A stretch of DNA of 64,000 nt, taken from assembly GCA_907165275.2 (NCBI GenBank), contig OU015673.1, positions 3,735,001-3,799,000 on the forward strand, read 5' to 3'. Source of the DNA: Zygaena filipendulae. Taxonomy: Eukaryota > Arthropoda > Insecta > Lepidoptera > Zygaenidae. This document shows positions 25,801 to 40,100 of the stretch, one piece after another (position 1 is the stretch's first letter; every line of letters starts with the position of its first letter). Made by a program: the position numbers and the translations under genes. A model generated the notes under the pieces. The model saw only the letters and a program-made list of their open reading frames with translations. It was not told the DNA's origin and searched no databases.

Positions 25801-28529
25801 CAACCAACGCCTATCAGTTACATTCGTCACGACAATCACGTTGTAATTTTATTATTATCGATAGACATGTCTTTACGAAACATGCAATTTGAGTTAACAT
25901 GTTTTTGTATGTAATTAAAACTGTAGATTTTAAATTGTTGTAAGCTAAATTTAAAAAAAGGATGACTGAGTCGTTTTATTTAAATTTAGTTTGCAAGTTT
26001 AAATAGCTAATAGCTCGCGTGGAAAAAGTACTAAATATATTATATTGAGTGCTTAAAACATAGGTAGGTACGTCACGCATTTTAGAAGCAAAATAAGCAA
26101 ACGAATAATTTTAAAATTATAAAGAAAACCAATTTTTACATTATCCTATCACAATTTTTGCTAACTTTTGTTCTTAATTAAATATTGTTTAAAAAAGTTT
26201 CATAGGTATTAAGTAAACTGGCACTGATGGCTTTCGTCAGTTTAACAGAATAAGAAACGTTCATAATGACATCATTAAAAATTAAATCCGACAAGAAAAC
26301 TCGACAAGTACAGTCACACATCACGTTGTCTACTTTCTCCACTCATTGAGATGTTAACCAGAAATAAAAATTATAAAAAAAAAAAAAATTAAAATCGTAA
26401 CTTGACATGCTACAGCTTGACCGAAATGATTTGACTCCAAGTTCAGGGTACGCGGTTGCAAAAACAAGGTCTCGATATACTGGTTCTGTTAAAAACTACC
26501 TCTATACGTTAATTTGGCTGGGCCCGCGGGCCGTGGACGAAATTATTGTTTTTAAACTAGCCAGCAATATTACCGTAATGTATTTTTGAATATGGCAACG
26601 CGCTAGGTCATTACACGCGGCGTCTTTGATCACTCCACCAAAGGCTTCACAAGTGTTATGATACTGACAACAGTCCTTTTTATTTAAGGAAGTTTTTTGA
26701 TTGGGATCGTGAGGAATCTAATGGTTTTTATTGGCTTCTGAATCTGTTTTTATTTTAGAGATTTGCATCATTTATACCTCTAATAGTCTATACACAAAAT
26801 GAAATCCAGACAATTCAGATTTAACGAGAAGTTATTTAGTCTATTGGTGAAGTTTGACCAATGTCTAAAAGATTTCCTATTATAAATTTAGTAAAAATGT
26901 CATTTGTTTGCTGTGTGAATTGTATAGGCCAGAATTTATTGAAAAGCTCATAAAACTTTGATTTTATTGAATAGGTTTCGCAACTCGCCATCTCTGAGAT
27001 TACGATTGTCTAATCGAATATTATGTTGGTGAAAAATTCACTATTTGATAAGTGTAGAACTTAGATTTCAAAGTATGATCAATAATGAATCGTCATTGAG
27101 AGATATAAATGAACAGAAAGCTACTAGAACAATAATTCTAAGTATGAGAATAATTCAGTTTTTTCTTACTAAATTATCTATGATAGTAAAAAAAAAAAAC
27201 TTAGAAATCAATTGCAGTGCGTTAGTCTGGCAAAATCTCGAAAATTGCTCTATCAATTTGAGTGTAATATTTTTTTTTTGCCATGTTCGCAACTATCAAG
27301 ACATTGTTTTTAGGGCTTTGAATAGTTAGTTCCATATGGTTTATTACTTCATAATTACAAATAACTTTTGACACAAATAAAAAGTAAAAAACAGTTAGTA
27401 GTAAATTTATGTGAATAAAATCCCTAAACGGAGAATCCACATTTACGACTCTACCTACCTACTCAATATTTCGCAGTTAATTTTTATATTCATTGTTATT
27501 GAATTTGACATGTCTACGACTTCACATCGTTTCAATTTAATAATGGGTATTTATCCCATAGATCGGTAGCGGTAGTGCCTTTACCGAAATGTAATGTCGT
27601 AAATTTACAAGGCCATTATATTATAATAATATTTAACGAGAGAGGGCCGCTTGTGAAGTCCGCTTTAAATACATTAAATAAATTTCGATATGCAAATTTT
27701 TTCGAATCCTTGCTTAAAACTCGGGAAAGAAGATTACAATTTTGGTTTAGTTTAATTTTATTGGAATAAATAAGTATTTTCGCATACTGGTTAGGTATGT
27801 TATGGGTAGCGGTGAATGTGGTCATCACGGCACTGCACCCCGCTGAAGTGATGACGTGTGGTTAACATACTATAGCAAGTTGTTTGTATGACTAACACTA
27901 CAAGTACGCTAATATAAAAATACATTTATTGTGCCTACTTAAATCTGGCCAAATGTATTTTTTATAACTATGCGAAAGTCCATAAGAAGCACGGTTAGGT
28001 ACATTGAGAAATATAGGTAGGTACTGTTTCGATTTGATAGCTGTGGGCCACAGCTAGTTTCAAATTAAAAAAAGAACTGTTGAAAACAGTCAAAAAGTCA
28101 ATTTTAGACAATTGTAAAATCGAAAGTGGGAGCCAACTCGTCTCGGGTGCCGACTGGGCGTTCACTTCATCGCGCTTTAATGGCGAGCGGCGAGTCACAA
28201 AGAGCGCGTGGTCCTCCATTGCGCGGAGTGTGTCGGAATGTTTTTTTTTTCTCTTAACGGCTAGCTATTTCCCCCGTGGTTTTTCACCTGTGTGAACATT
28301 ATTCCTTGTTCTTTATATAGGTAAAAAGTAGGATAAAAAGTAGCTATTTAGTGTCTTAGTCCAAAGACCTAAAGTAAATATTTACCAAATTGCTGTTATA
28401 CTCGCGGTTACTCTCGCGTGCGTTACGGGATTCCTTCGAGAACTCTTTCTTCCAGCATAAACGCGTTTGAAACAAGTGGTTAAATCATTATTGTTTAATA
28501 AATAATGATTTGATTTTACAATCAAGATA

Positions 28530-29000
28530 TCAGGATGAGTATAGGTACTGCAGAAACTGTAAATCTGGAGTTAGACATTGATTAATTACTATCGATAGGA
28601 TGAACGTAAATGCACCGCCAAGTAAACTCTGTACTATCTGAATGTTGACTGGCAGGGAATGCCACTGTGGCATCAAGTCCGCCTTTTGTACCGTGATGTG
28701 CATAAAGTTTAAATAAATAAACCCAAAATATAGCACGAATTTGTAAGATAAGTTATGAATGAATATTTGTAGATGACACCATAGACGAAAGAGAAGCGAT
28801 GTCTCAACAGATCCAAAATACAATGAATGATGTTGAGGACCGACCACACGCGGGAAACATCCGACGCTCGCTATAATCACTGAGTGGAATGCGCCATTCA
28901 ACCGAGCAACGGCTCGACTGCACTGAGAAGAAAACGAAACGATGTTGTTTGTTACGAGCAGGAAATATAACTTAATCATTTTTAGTGGAAGACGTAACAA
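28530..29000 (-). other. 156-codon open frame, unrecognised, doubtful
   Basis: It is long for AT-rich non-coding DNA. The translation has hydrophobic stretches at residues 9-23, 80-103 and 125-140 (the last GGAFTFILSIVIN after SLPVNIQIVQSLL), a faint likeness to the last membrane segment of insect chemoreceptors. There is no preserved start context, no flanking exon I can recognise and no conserved motif. It could be a chance frame or a decayed receptor gene. Confidence 0.15.
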
Positions 29001-30174
29001 GAACTAGTGTGGTCAATTTGGATATCATTAAACTCAATAATACAATATTATGATTTATATTCTATGAAATTCAAATAAGGCAACTTGCTTATGAAACTTG
29101 AAGCTTTAAGGAACTAGTAGCATTTTAGCTAAGTCACAATTCGAAAATTAAAATCCTAATTTCTATTCGATTGCTTTAAAAAGGAATCCTTTTTATTGAA
29201 TTCATTTGGTATACTTTTTAATTTCCTTGTCAGGGCGTCGCTAACACCCGCTGCTCGCTCCATAACCGGCCAGTATCCAGTACGTGACCGCGGCAACTCT
29301 TTGATATCCAAACTTTTTTTTTTCATAATACAATTTACACGTGTTCTTTCTTTAATTTATTTTTGTTATTGGCTACAATATTATCGCGCCGCTACCGGGC
29401 GATGCAAAGGGCTATTTATAATTTAGTTTTATTTATGCAAAATAAAAGTGATAAAGTCGTAAAGATTTATTGGAGGGCTCAGGGTGGGCCGGTCGCAAGC
29501 CGGTGCGAAATATTACCTTTTGTGCTCCTATGATGTGATTAAACTGTTTTGACATAAACTTTTAATACACGCTTTTTGATTTAATCGTAATACCTAATGG
29601 CATTTTGAGCGATACTTTTTTAATTAGACGCGTTTAATTAGAGCGTCTTTTTAAGGACCTATTTTGTCGTAGAATTAATTTTACAATAGTTCGTGATATA
29701 GGTATTATCTAATTGTAAACACTATGCTGTGATTGTTTAAAATTAAAACTACTTCACAAACTTCACAAAAAAAACAGTTCTTATATAAAAAAATAAGTAA
29801 GAGAAGGATATCAAAGTGAAACGGATTCTTCCGTCGGATAGCGTTTAGGTTTGGCTCGAGAATCGAGACTAATTCCCATACGAGTTAGTGATTCGCCTCG
29901 GTTTTGTGTAAAACAACAAAAACAATGGCAATGAGCCGACCCCGGAATCAAACCCGCCTTGTGGTGTTTGGCGATTTCTTCGTAATTTTAAGGGTTTTTA
30001 GGTCATAATTTTAGTTTTCTGCATTTTCATTAATTTACAAGATATTCGTACAACCATAATAGGGTAGTAGTACAATAAGATACGTCGATTAATTCAAGAG
30101 TCAAGATATGCTGTAGGTATCTAAAAGTAGAAGTCGATGACACGAATTTGTCTAGCGGAAAAGCCAACTTAACT

Positions 30175-30460
30175 AAGCTCATCAAGTTGAGCCTACGGAG
30201 ACGCGGCGCGCGCGCAAGTGGCACTCGAAGGCTGTGGAGGAGCTGCGGCTGTGCGAGAGGGAGGGCGCGTGCGAGAGGGAGGCGATATCGCGGCCGGCAC
30301 AAAGCAGGCGGCAGACGCCAAAGGCGGCGCGGTGAGCGCTAATTGGAGAGCGCGGCCGAGTTCAAAGCTCGCCGCCGGTACAACGTTTATATTAGGCACA
30401 GGTCCCGGGCGATTGATTAATTTCACCGCGAGATCCGCGCTAGGCAATTAGTACTCTTTT
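30175..30460. promoter_or_regulatory. strongly CpG-rich island inside the presumed intron
   Basis: This is among the most GC- and CpG-rich segments outside the lbx exon; all frames stay open on it because stops are rare at this composition. The frames give Arg/Ala/Gly-rich low-complexity products in both directions, so coding is not supported. Part is a near-tandem repeat (GTGCGAGAGGGAGG twice at about 30250-30285). It may be an alternative promoter, a CpG island or an enhancer. Confidence 0.3.
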
Positions 30461-31781
30461 GTTGTCTCCTCTAAGGTCATACGATAAGGTCCTTCATAGA
30501 TCCGCTACGGTTATTTCGGGGTGCCGCCGCCGGCCTTCCATTGACAGCATTGTAGAAATTCACATTGCATTAAACTTAACCAAAAAAAAATTATGTAGTT
30601 TCACAATTGAAAACTGCTCAACACTTCTCAATTCTCGACACTCGAAGCATAATATGTCCATATGTATATGAGAATGAAAATAACGAATTGTTTAATTAAA
30701 ATTGATTGCGCTCCGTTACCTTTTAACTATCGTGCAACGAAGAAGAGTGACTGATGTTAGGAAAACAATAACGGCTAAGTACTCAAAGAGAGTGTGATGT
30801 CAAAGGAGAGAGCATAAAAGATTGACAAAGTCTAGGTTTGTTCGTGTCCAAATGTTCCAGAGACGCGTGTAAGTCAGCTGGACAACAAAGCGGTCACCGT
30901 GCATTGTGCCCGACCACTCATTAACCGTGAAGTGTTGACACTAAGCCCGATTTTGTACAGATTCGATCCGGCTTCTCTCATCTTACACACTAACTTACAA
31001 CACTCGCCATCGACCCTAAATCCGTAGCAATAAAGCACAAATTTATTTGTATGAATCGAAATAATATCTCCGTTGAAGTCTCCTTTCGGATCTTTTGATA
31101 TGATGGTTTTAAACTCTGATGCCTATTTTGTCATTTGTAACTGCTCAACAATGTTTACATCATTTTAGTCTAGATCAGTTCTTTTAATTTTTCAATCATT
31201 CGGAAACAGTTTTTTTTTATTTTTCGCCAACGTTTTAAATTTTTCTCACCCTTTTTAGCCACCTTTTTCGGACTATTATAAAAATTAAAAAACTTCCAAA
31301 TTCGTCCAGCCGTCCTCAAGTGATTCGCTTACACATCATAATATAATTTATATTTACCCATATAGATTTCCAACTATCCCACATCGCCGTAAGTGCCGTT
31401 TAAGTAACCCGTAGTTGTATAGCGCTTCTAATTCATAATGAGTGGTTGTGTAGTATCAAAATAAGGTTGGCCACAATAAGAGCAAAGTGTCGATATAGAT
31501 AGCATCGATACCATCCTCGGGCACGGATGAAATGGCTCAATTCGAAGAGTAGGGTGGCCATGACGCAAAGGCATGTCCGTCACTCATTCCGAACGTGGGA
31601 AAAGGATTCATTCATCTCTTTCACAAAGTCGCTGTGAATTAACAGATAATTTTCAACTTTCCATTTAATTTATTAAGGGTTCATATTTCTACTCTCAGAT
31701 AAAGGCTAAGTTAAAACCAATAAAATAGGTAAAGTTATGTTTATGGAATAAGTAGTATGTCGATTGAAATATCAGCTCTAG

Positions 31782-31976
31782 TCCTACTAACATTATAAAT
31801 GTGAAAGTTTGTATGTTTGTTACTCAATCATGCGCGCAAAAACGGCTGAACAGATTTGGTTGAAATTTGGCATGCATGTTTTCAGGGGTACAGAGAAGGA
31901 CATAAGGTATTTTTTATCCCGGAATTTCCGCGGGAACTCTGAAATTACCGTGGGTGAAACCGTGGGGCACAGCCAG
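31782..31976 (+). mobile_element. Lep1-like Helitron
   Basis: Begins TCCTACTAACATTATAAATG and has GTTTTCAGGGGTACAGAGAA and CCGCGGGAACTCTG. It ends GGGGCACAGCCAG before T, one change from CTAG. One of the longest intact copies. Confidence 0.75.
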
Positions 31977-34220
31977 TAAAATATAACTCAGTAAATACTT
32001 ACACGTACCTATGTTTACATAACAAATATGAGGTTCGTTAACTAACAAAATATATTCATTTATTCACATTAAATATAGTGCTGTATATGTCGGAATTGGT
32101 CAAAAGATTTCCTTGTTGATTTTTATATTAAATTGAAACATTAGATTAAAATAAAAATCGTATTGAATATTAATTAATTACATAGTAATTGCGAAGGTAA
32201 ACGTCGATAAAATAAACACGCAAATTATGGTCATCTAGTTCGTGATAATCACAGAATTCTTCGTTTTTTTTTTATCGACCATTCAGCATCGCGCGTGGCG
32301 AAATGGTAATTGAATCGTCAAAAAGTATCGACTAAAAATATTCGATCCATCGAATGTGTTATGAAACAATTCCGATATGTAGGTGAATTGAATGGCTACC
32401 GATTTTGATACTTTTTTTAACACCAAACACCGGTGGCCTGGGTGTTGGGATTGAAGCAAACATTATTTTTGGGTAATTTAAAAATTATGCCAAAGAGTTC
32501 GTAAAATTGCAAATCATCCATTTTTTATAGCCGCTCTTAGCTACCTATCAGAGCTATTCATGGATTTATTCCTTTTTTTTATTGCGTACGAAAAATTTAC
32601 CTACGTATAGATGTACTTATCCTAGCTAGAAAACTAACATACAACTTGTGCTTGTTTGGAAGCCAGTAGGTAATTGTACTGATATGTTAATTTTTGTAAA
32701 CAAAAAACTTATAACATAAAAACAACAAAAAAAATAAAGTTTGAAATTGTGAAAAAACTCTAATTTTAGTACCTATTGGTTAGTTTATAATTAATTTAAT
32801 TCATATTATATAACTTAACAACAATAAAAGAGTAGCTAATCCCGAAAATTATCTTACTTACAGTTTTGTTAAGGCTTTCCACACAGGATCATACACTGGA
32901 ATCGGGACCGGTTGTGTTAATTTCGATATTATGGCCACATGATACAATAACATACGAGCGGTGCCGCGAGCATTTCGGGTGGTCGTGGAAGGTGTTCGGA
33001 ACTAATTGTGAAATATTCATCCGATTATTTCTCGAATTTCACACGTGAAGTTTTAACGCGATCGCAATTTTTGAATCGACATTCTTATTTTTTTTAAACT
33101 AATTAATTAGATTCAAACTTGTATTTTTTTAATAGGCTAAGCATTTGACCCCTGCTCCTAAACTGATCGAAAATTGTTAACACTTCTAGCCTGGTTTGGG
33201 AACTGGCTTTCCAAGTGAGGCTGCCGGAACACACCGTTAGGTGCTTGACGACAGATAAATATGACGTAGGTACTATCGTAAGTGTGGTCATCTTATGGTT
33301 TCATCTCATCCGGTATATGATTTTCGCTAAACTCACGCCTATGTGTTAATGGTAATTGGCATAATCTGAAACTAGATTTACGTATATTTCTATTTACGTC
33401 TATTTATATGTCTCACCATCTGATGCCGGGAAAAACACACGCAACAAGTAAAATCTGAAACATAAATTCTGCAATCATCGAAAATAAAAATTAAAAAAAT
33501 CTAAAGGAAACGGTGACTCAAACTGACGCCCACAGAGGTTAATTCTTAAGTTAATAGCTGCATGCCACACCATCCGACCACAATAATTACCTGAATGTCA
33601 ATTTGCGAAAAGTTTTTATCATACTTATGTATTATTCTGACGACGTAAAATCTAATAAGGACACGAATACGAATATATTTCCTACCGTTAGAAGTCTTAC
33701 CTACTTCAAAATATCATCAGCTATGAATTCTATGATTTCTCAATTTCTTATGAAATCAAAGCTATATAGAAACACTAACTTCTAACCATCGTCTTTCTAA
33801 CTGTCAGTTGTAAAATATTTAATAACGTCCGTAAACTACACGTCTTAAACACTTGACCTTAAGGGAACGCAGCATCTAAAAATATGTGAAATCTCATTAG
33901 TCAGAATAACGATCATTGGTTGGTACGTAACTAATGCCTATAACGTTAAGTTGGTGGGCAATTCAGGCGCTAGTAACATTAACAGTGGCACTAAAAATAT
34001 CGATTTGAAGACTGAAAAACCAACAATCAACATCCAGTGGCACAGAACGCCTGCTGGGGCGATGTTAATTAATGCCCACGTCTATTAATAGTGCTGATTA
34101 CCCGTAAGCCCGCGTTTAAGTGCAAGCTACGTAGATTAGTCAACGCACCTTCGAACACAATGGCGTATTAATAGCCAACGGCCGCTAGGGTTGCCACGTG
34201 GCTATAGAGACCAATCGATA

Positions 34221-34239
34221 TAATAATAATAATAATAAT
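34221..34239 (+). repeat. (TAA)n microsatellite
   Basis: About six uninterrupted TAA units following CAATCGATA. Confidence 0.8.
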
Positions 34240-34339
34240 CCACATCACAACACACAGATTCGTTGATCCCACAGTAAGCTATTATTAGCTTGTGTCGTGG
34301 AAACCAAGCAAACGTGGTATATACTACATAGAATTACTT

Positions 34340-34487
34340 ATATATTATACTATACATATATAAACACACCCAGACTGGAAAATGGAACCCTGTGTTCATC
34401 ACACAAAGTCCACCCCCACCGGGAATCGAACCCGGAACCCCTTGATTAGCGGGTAGGCATGGTGACCTCTGCGCCAATCGGGTCGTA
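34340..34487 (-). mobile_element. tRNA-derived SINE
   Basis: On the minus strand the head reads ATTGGCGCAGAGGTCACCAT (A-box-like) and GGGTTCGATTCCCGG (perfect B box, near 34420-34433), i.e. a Pol III promoter. The body continues ACACAGGGTTCCATTTTCCA and the tail is TATATATGTATAG. The A box to B box spacing fits a tRNA ancestor, but the sequence does not fold as a clean cloverleaf and continues past the tRNA part, so a SINE rather than a tRNA gene. A relative lies at 57990-58130. Confidence 0.65.
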
Positions 34488-34837
34488 TAATATATTAAAG
34501 GACTACATGGATTACCCATATTAATAGTTAAGTTAGTTTAAAACTAATATCCTTTATGTTCTTATATGTATATTAAAAGATAGCCTGTGTAAACTTTTAA
34601 GTTGTTATCCCAAGCTGTTTGATATGGGCGTTAATGAATCAAAAGCAGAACACGTAATATTTTAAGTATCGACGTTCCAAAAAATACTAGTAGGTATGTA
34701 AAGTTAGTTGCATTTTTATTAGATTCTTTTTCTTCCTTGTGAGTGTGTTGTAATTCTGTTTCTGATCCGGGTCCAGCTGCAAATCACCGCAAGAGTTTTG
34801 TGCCATAGCAATATGCATATAGTTATGCATCCATAGT

Positions 34838-35060
34838 TAACCGACTTCCAAAAAGGTGGAGGTTCTATGTTCGATTATATGTATGTTTTTTATTTTTCTT
34901 TATGTTCACCGATTACTCGAAGACGGTTGGGCCGATTTGAAAAATTCTTTTTTGTTTGAAAGGGTAAAACTACTTCCAATTAGGTCCCATTGCCACCAAG
35001 TCGGGATCTGATGATGGGATCTTGGAGAAATCGAGGGAAGTCTTCAAAAATTATAGGCAC
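34838..35060 (-). repeat. inverted copy of the GTCGGTTAA-ended interspersed repeat
   Basis: AACCGACTTCCAAAAAGGTG and GAGGTTCTATGTTCGATT mirror the end of the copy at 22340-22545. The body GACGGTTGGGCCGATTTGAA follows. A weaker inverted relative starts at 43892 (AACCGACTTCCACAAAGGAG). Confidence 0.55.
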
Positions 35061-36894
35061 ACCTATCGCGATTTGGGTATTTTTTATAGTAAATCGTTCA
35101 TAAGTTCTAATTTTATTACATATTATTAGCAAGGAATATTTCATTGGTTGTTTTTTAATTTAATTTACTGTTACGCCAGATAAATGTATTCTTTCTTTCT
35201 TTCTTTGGAATGGAGCAGCCTTATTACCTTTGGATCAACCCTATCGCCGTCGCCAGTACGCTAGCAACAAGTCGGTAGTTGCGTCGTTGTACGCAGCAAA
35301 TCGCAGGCTTATTGTATCGGCCACCGGTCATTGTGTGCCGGGAATCGAAACGGTTGTGTTGATCACTATTAGTATCTACTTACTCGATCCTACTCCAAGA
35401 ACTATAATAAACTTAGATGTTTAAATTTTTCATTGGAATGTTAAATTTTCTATAAGCCTTTTTTAGTATACTCGTCCGCATTTTAAAAGTGAATTAGGTA
35501 GGTGCGTGCAAAATTAAAATTTTCTAGACCCAGTGGTTTGGGTTGCGCGATTAGCCAGTCGCGAACTCGATTTGTAGGTAATTAGGTGTTTAGGTTTAGT
35601 TGTATCATACGCGTATTGAAAAAAATAGCTATCATAATATCAGTAAGTATCTACGTAAGTATATTACGGGCATATTACTTGTTGAACTATAGGACATAAA
35701 ATGTCTACATGACGAGAACAATCTGAATCTATTTAGATTCATTCAGTAGTTTTTGCGTGAAGCGCATATAGCTAGGTAGGTATAGACAAACACACGCAAC
35801 AGTGTAGGTAGTTAAAATTTTCTTTCATTAGACTTATAACCTCTATAGTTTCATTGCAAAGTTAATTGAAATTGAGTAAGCGTTCATCTAATTTGCCAAC
35901 TATTTTGACAAATATTTAGGTGAATTGCAGACTTGGCTTCCTCGTTTTAAATTGTTTGCGGTTTGAATTACAAAGCGCGGCGCAATACGCGCGCCCTCCC
36001 GGCTGTATTCCATCACACCACACTACGTTTCTCAGTGTTTAAATTCACTTCTATAGTACCTTAACAACCATAATTGTGTGTCTCACACAAGAAATTGTGT
36101 GATGATTGTTAAAGTAGCTCTTCTATTATGGTTTCTACATATACTCTTAAAGCTATTCTGTTTAGGATTTTGTAACAATTAACTAAAGATTTCTAGTACA
36201 CTAGCGTTATTTTGGCGTTCATATTCTAAGCTACCGGCTGCAATATCGTTGTGATAAATTTTCAGTTGGCATAGATTTTCAGCGATGACGCAGTCATAAG
36301 ATTTCGATTTTGATTGATTTTGAAAAAGAGATCGAACTGTTAAAGTATTACTAACATGTCTCTACCTAATATTCACATGATATATTTTATCAAAGAGGAT
36401 GCTGAATCATTTTTGCTCACTACTTTTTGTCCAATGAAAATCCAATCCACTTAGCACTAAGAAGTAGGTATATTTTACTAGCAAATGACCAGGTTTTATT
36501 ACCTGGCTGCTAATCAAAACAGCGGAGCCGTCACGCTCTCAGTAACACGTTTAGATAATGTTTCTTATCACAAACTACTTAGGTCCTTACTATTGTCGCG
36601 CATGTTCCCCTCAATGACGTCATTGTGCCGCCATCGCTCTACATTGGAGCGGACCAATCGCGAGCGACCTGCCCGACCGAGTCTAACGACAAGTCACCGG
36701 AGGTTCGTAAACTTAATTCAATTAAGTGGCTTGCGCACATGTTTTGCGCCAGCCTTATCATTTCTTATCGTCCATTTACAATTACCATGCAGAGCCGACA
36801 TGGTGGGTAATAGATTTCACTAACCATAAACTGAAAATCGTTGGACGTTGACGTTACATTCTAATCAATAATATTCTTAAAATCGTAGGCGTAA

Positions 36895-37110
36895 TATTTC
36901 GCAGCCTCGGATCTAGGGGGAGGAGGGTAAGCTGGGGGCCTATGTCCCGAGAGCGGCAAATTCAGAGGGCGGCCAAATTCACACTTCACAGACGAACAAG
37001 TACCGATAGTAATTTTTTTTTTTTTGTGGAAAATAAATATAATTGGGCGGGGGCGGCATTCTTCAGTTTTTGCCCCGCCTAAAAAAAATTGCAGATCCGG
37101 GGTTGATATA
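36895..37110. repeat. G-rich interspersed repeat
   Basis: CTCGGATCTAGGGGGAGGAG at the left and CAGATCCGGGGTTGATA at the right are related words; between are GAGAGCGGCAAATTCAGAGG and GGCGGCCAAATTC, a short internal near-repeat, and a T-run. The pattern is of an old dispersed repeat; the family is not identified. Confidence 0.4.
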
Positions 37111-40100
37111 GGCATTTCGTAGTACCTAAGTAAATTTTACATCAGCTAATAATAACCGATTAAAACGACGTAAGAAGAGAAGCTATAAAAATACTACACA
37201 ATATTGAAAGTGAAACGGCGGAAATTCGTGATGAAACGTTTTTTGTTAATGTAAAATTTTATAATTAGTCAACAAAAGCACTCCAGTCGTGACTGTGGTA
37301 AGTTTAAGGCAGGTATTAAATTGAAATAAAAAAGATGCGATTTTAAAAGAACAACTCGCGGAGCATGTGCGAAAGGCAAGACAATTCAAATTTCGATGCG
37401 TCGGCAGAGTAGGTATTTATTTCCATCGGCCAATTGAATCGTCTTTTGTTCGATTCTGAATTCCTCACAACAGCCGTCCATTCATAAGAATATCCAATAT
37501 GAAATAGTGCAGGGTAATGAAATATTTTTTATTATTTTCATTTAATTTTTTAATAATACACCTATACTTAAAGTTAGTCGTGACTCGTGACACTGTCGAA
37601 TAAAATGAAGAATATGAATTTTTTTCAAAGGTGAAGACACGTTCATCGTGTAACAAAAGTTTCATCCCAGTCATTAATGTCTCAAGACGGTACCAAGTTG
37701 TGATGCAATGTGTATGACACTTGTGTTAAAATAAAAGGATTGGTAAGTAGGTACAATAGTTTAATAGTAATTTCTTTCACTAAGTATTGAATTTGTGGTT
37801 ACTGTGTTAACGTTCGACTTATGTCTGAGGCGTGGAATAATTGTGTGGTGTTCGTGTTCAATGAAGCAAGATGAAGCCTTCTTTGCGGTAATACATAGAG
37901 GGTATAATTTACAGTGTGAAAAACAATTTTAGAATTATAAAAAATAAAAACTATCACGATTGTTTGCGGCTTCATCTGAATAATTTTTTAAATTCCCTCG
38001 GGAACTCTTCGTACAGAAAAAGATATCCTATAGGCATAATTTATGAATCTACTCTACTACTACTGATTCGAATCATCTAGTGTGAGGAGAAACTTTTGAA
38101 AGTTTATTCACACTATTTTGTAAATTTCTTGCTTGTAAAAACGAATAAATAAATAAATAAAAAAAAAAAATATCTTGAGTCTTGACCCAGGAAAAGCAAG
38201 TTGCAGATTTTATACAAAATACAAATCCAATTTAGGTGTTTATGTGATATTGAGTCACACATTGAAACAATATCACCAACTTTAACATAAGTCGGTAACT
38301 ATACGTAATACATTTAAAAGAATATTCAGTGATATTTGTCTAAAAAATTCTTTTTAGATCTACAAATCTCGGTAGATAAAGTCGGCTACTTTGTTTTTGG
38401 CATGCCTTTTAATTTCCACACATTGATATTAACCGACACTTAAGTAATTGAGTTTGGGTTGGAAACGAATTGGATTTTTTTAAATTGTTTCCCGAAAAAC
38501 TGCAACTTTTTGGAATTAAAAAAAAAACTCACGGGAACCAATAAAATCTTTTGAGTTTTTACCATATACGTTAAGTTATATATAATAGATTTTAAACGAC
38601 GGATAAAAAAGATACATAAAATCAACATAGAAAACTAATGCCCTCAAGGTGTGTTTTATCTTAAAATATCAACAAAAAATCTTCCACACCTGACCACACC
38701 ACACCCACTCCGCACAAAAGACACACATGAGTGCTTTAAATTATAAACAAAAAAAAAACAATGAGTGTGTTAGGAATTGATTGACTTATCTAAATCAATA
38801 TCTTGAATAGTAAATTAAAATATGGGGGCGTTGTTATATTGTACGTAACGACATAGCTTTAATATAGGTACATATCTTCGACACACGTAACTTCGACAGA
38901 GATGGTAGGAAAAACATTACACACACAGTACACAACAAAACAAAGAGTCTATTCGTAAAAGATCTATAACGCGAATAAAGTAAATCAAAATTATTTAATC
39001 TATGCTTAAAAATTAATATACCTACCATCGAATTAAATAAACACACAAAATATAGTAATTCAATTCTTATGTTAATTTCTTTCATTTTAAAAACAGACGA
39101 TAGAACATTATTGCCAGTTTTATTCTGAGATCGTTAAAAACTCCTAGTATTTTGTCATCAAAGGCCGATGCTAAGCTCAAAATTGCTCAGCTATTTCTTA
39201 GTCATACACATTCTTTACTAACATCGAGTGAAGGTGCACAAGTTTTCTAAGGTTCGGTCACGTCTGTATATAGCTGACGTCGATTTGCATCAAAATAACA
39301 GACTTTTTCACAAAAGAGCCCGCCGGTTTATTTACAAAAACAGGCCTATAATTCCGCGCCCGGGGTGTTCCACCAAATGTGGGGTTATTAAATAATGACC
39401 CCACTACTCACTACCTACAGGGTGGTTGTATTATTGTGCACACGCTGGAGACTGGTGCAAGCTTTATCGTTAGATCGCTATTCGGGTTATAGCCATGCAG
39501 TTTGAAGAACACGCAACTATCATGGACAAACAAAATCGAGAATTAAGACGAGTAACTAAAGATTACTTGTGTTATCAAGCTGTATCAGTCGGTTAAAGCA
39601 TAAGGACTTAATGATAAGGCTCTGTTGTTTATCTTTTTGACATAATTTCAATAATTAATCGTACTCTACAATTCTGCAACTAGGAATCGTAGAGATTATT
39701 TTGTTTTAAGTAATATTATTTATCCTTGAAATTCATGTTAAAAATATTTAATCTACCTAAAATACAGTTACAAATTTTGGTTTGTTGGTAGAAATAGTAA
39801 AAAATATGGGTTTTGCAACAACAATAAAATATATCGCAACAGAAAATACGAAAATATTTTGTAACATAATTTTATCACTGCAACTAAAATACGCACTCCA
39901 TTCATCCGAGTTCACAATAATTATTATGATTTGGGCAACCTCTATCACACAGATGGACAAAAGATAGGGCCCGACGAAGGTGAATCCGGATAATGTAATT
40001 AAATTAACTCGGGTCACCATCACCTGCCTCGCTCCTACGCGATAGGAGCGAAAGGGACCGATGTACACACCTTGCCATTTTGTATTATAAATATATGAGC

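Larger units (their letters stand above)
22821..31781. other. gene-free stretch with one unusual long frame
   Basis: No recognised exon. The AT-rich part runs to about 27800. GC-richer, repeat-poor blocks lie at 23440-23660, 28080-28300, 28780-28960 and 30150-30560. A 156-codon frame at 28530-29000 is described separately. A weak tRNA-like B box (GGTTTGATTCC, minus strand) lies near 29950 without a convincing A box. Confidence 0.35.

Noticed and set aside
30030..30451. Five overlapping open frames on both strands
   Set aside because: All are due to high GC with few stops; products are Arg/Ala/Gly-rich and mutually exclusive.
34415..34486. Possible tRNA gene with a perfect B box
   Set aside because: No clean acceptor stem or anticodon arm, sequence homology continues beyond the tRNA part, and a diverged relative is at 57990-58130, so it is a SINE.
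36485..36823. 112-codon plus frame
   Set aside because: It covers a GC-richer non-repeat island; two other frames are open over the same bases and no motif is seen.
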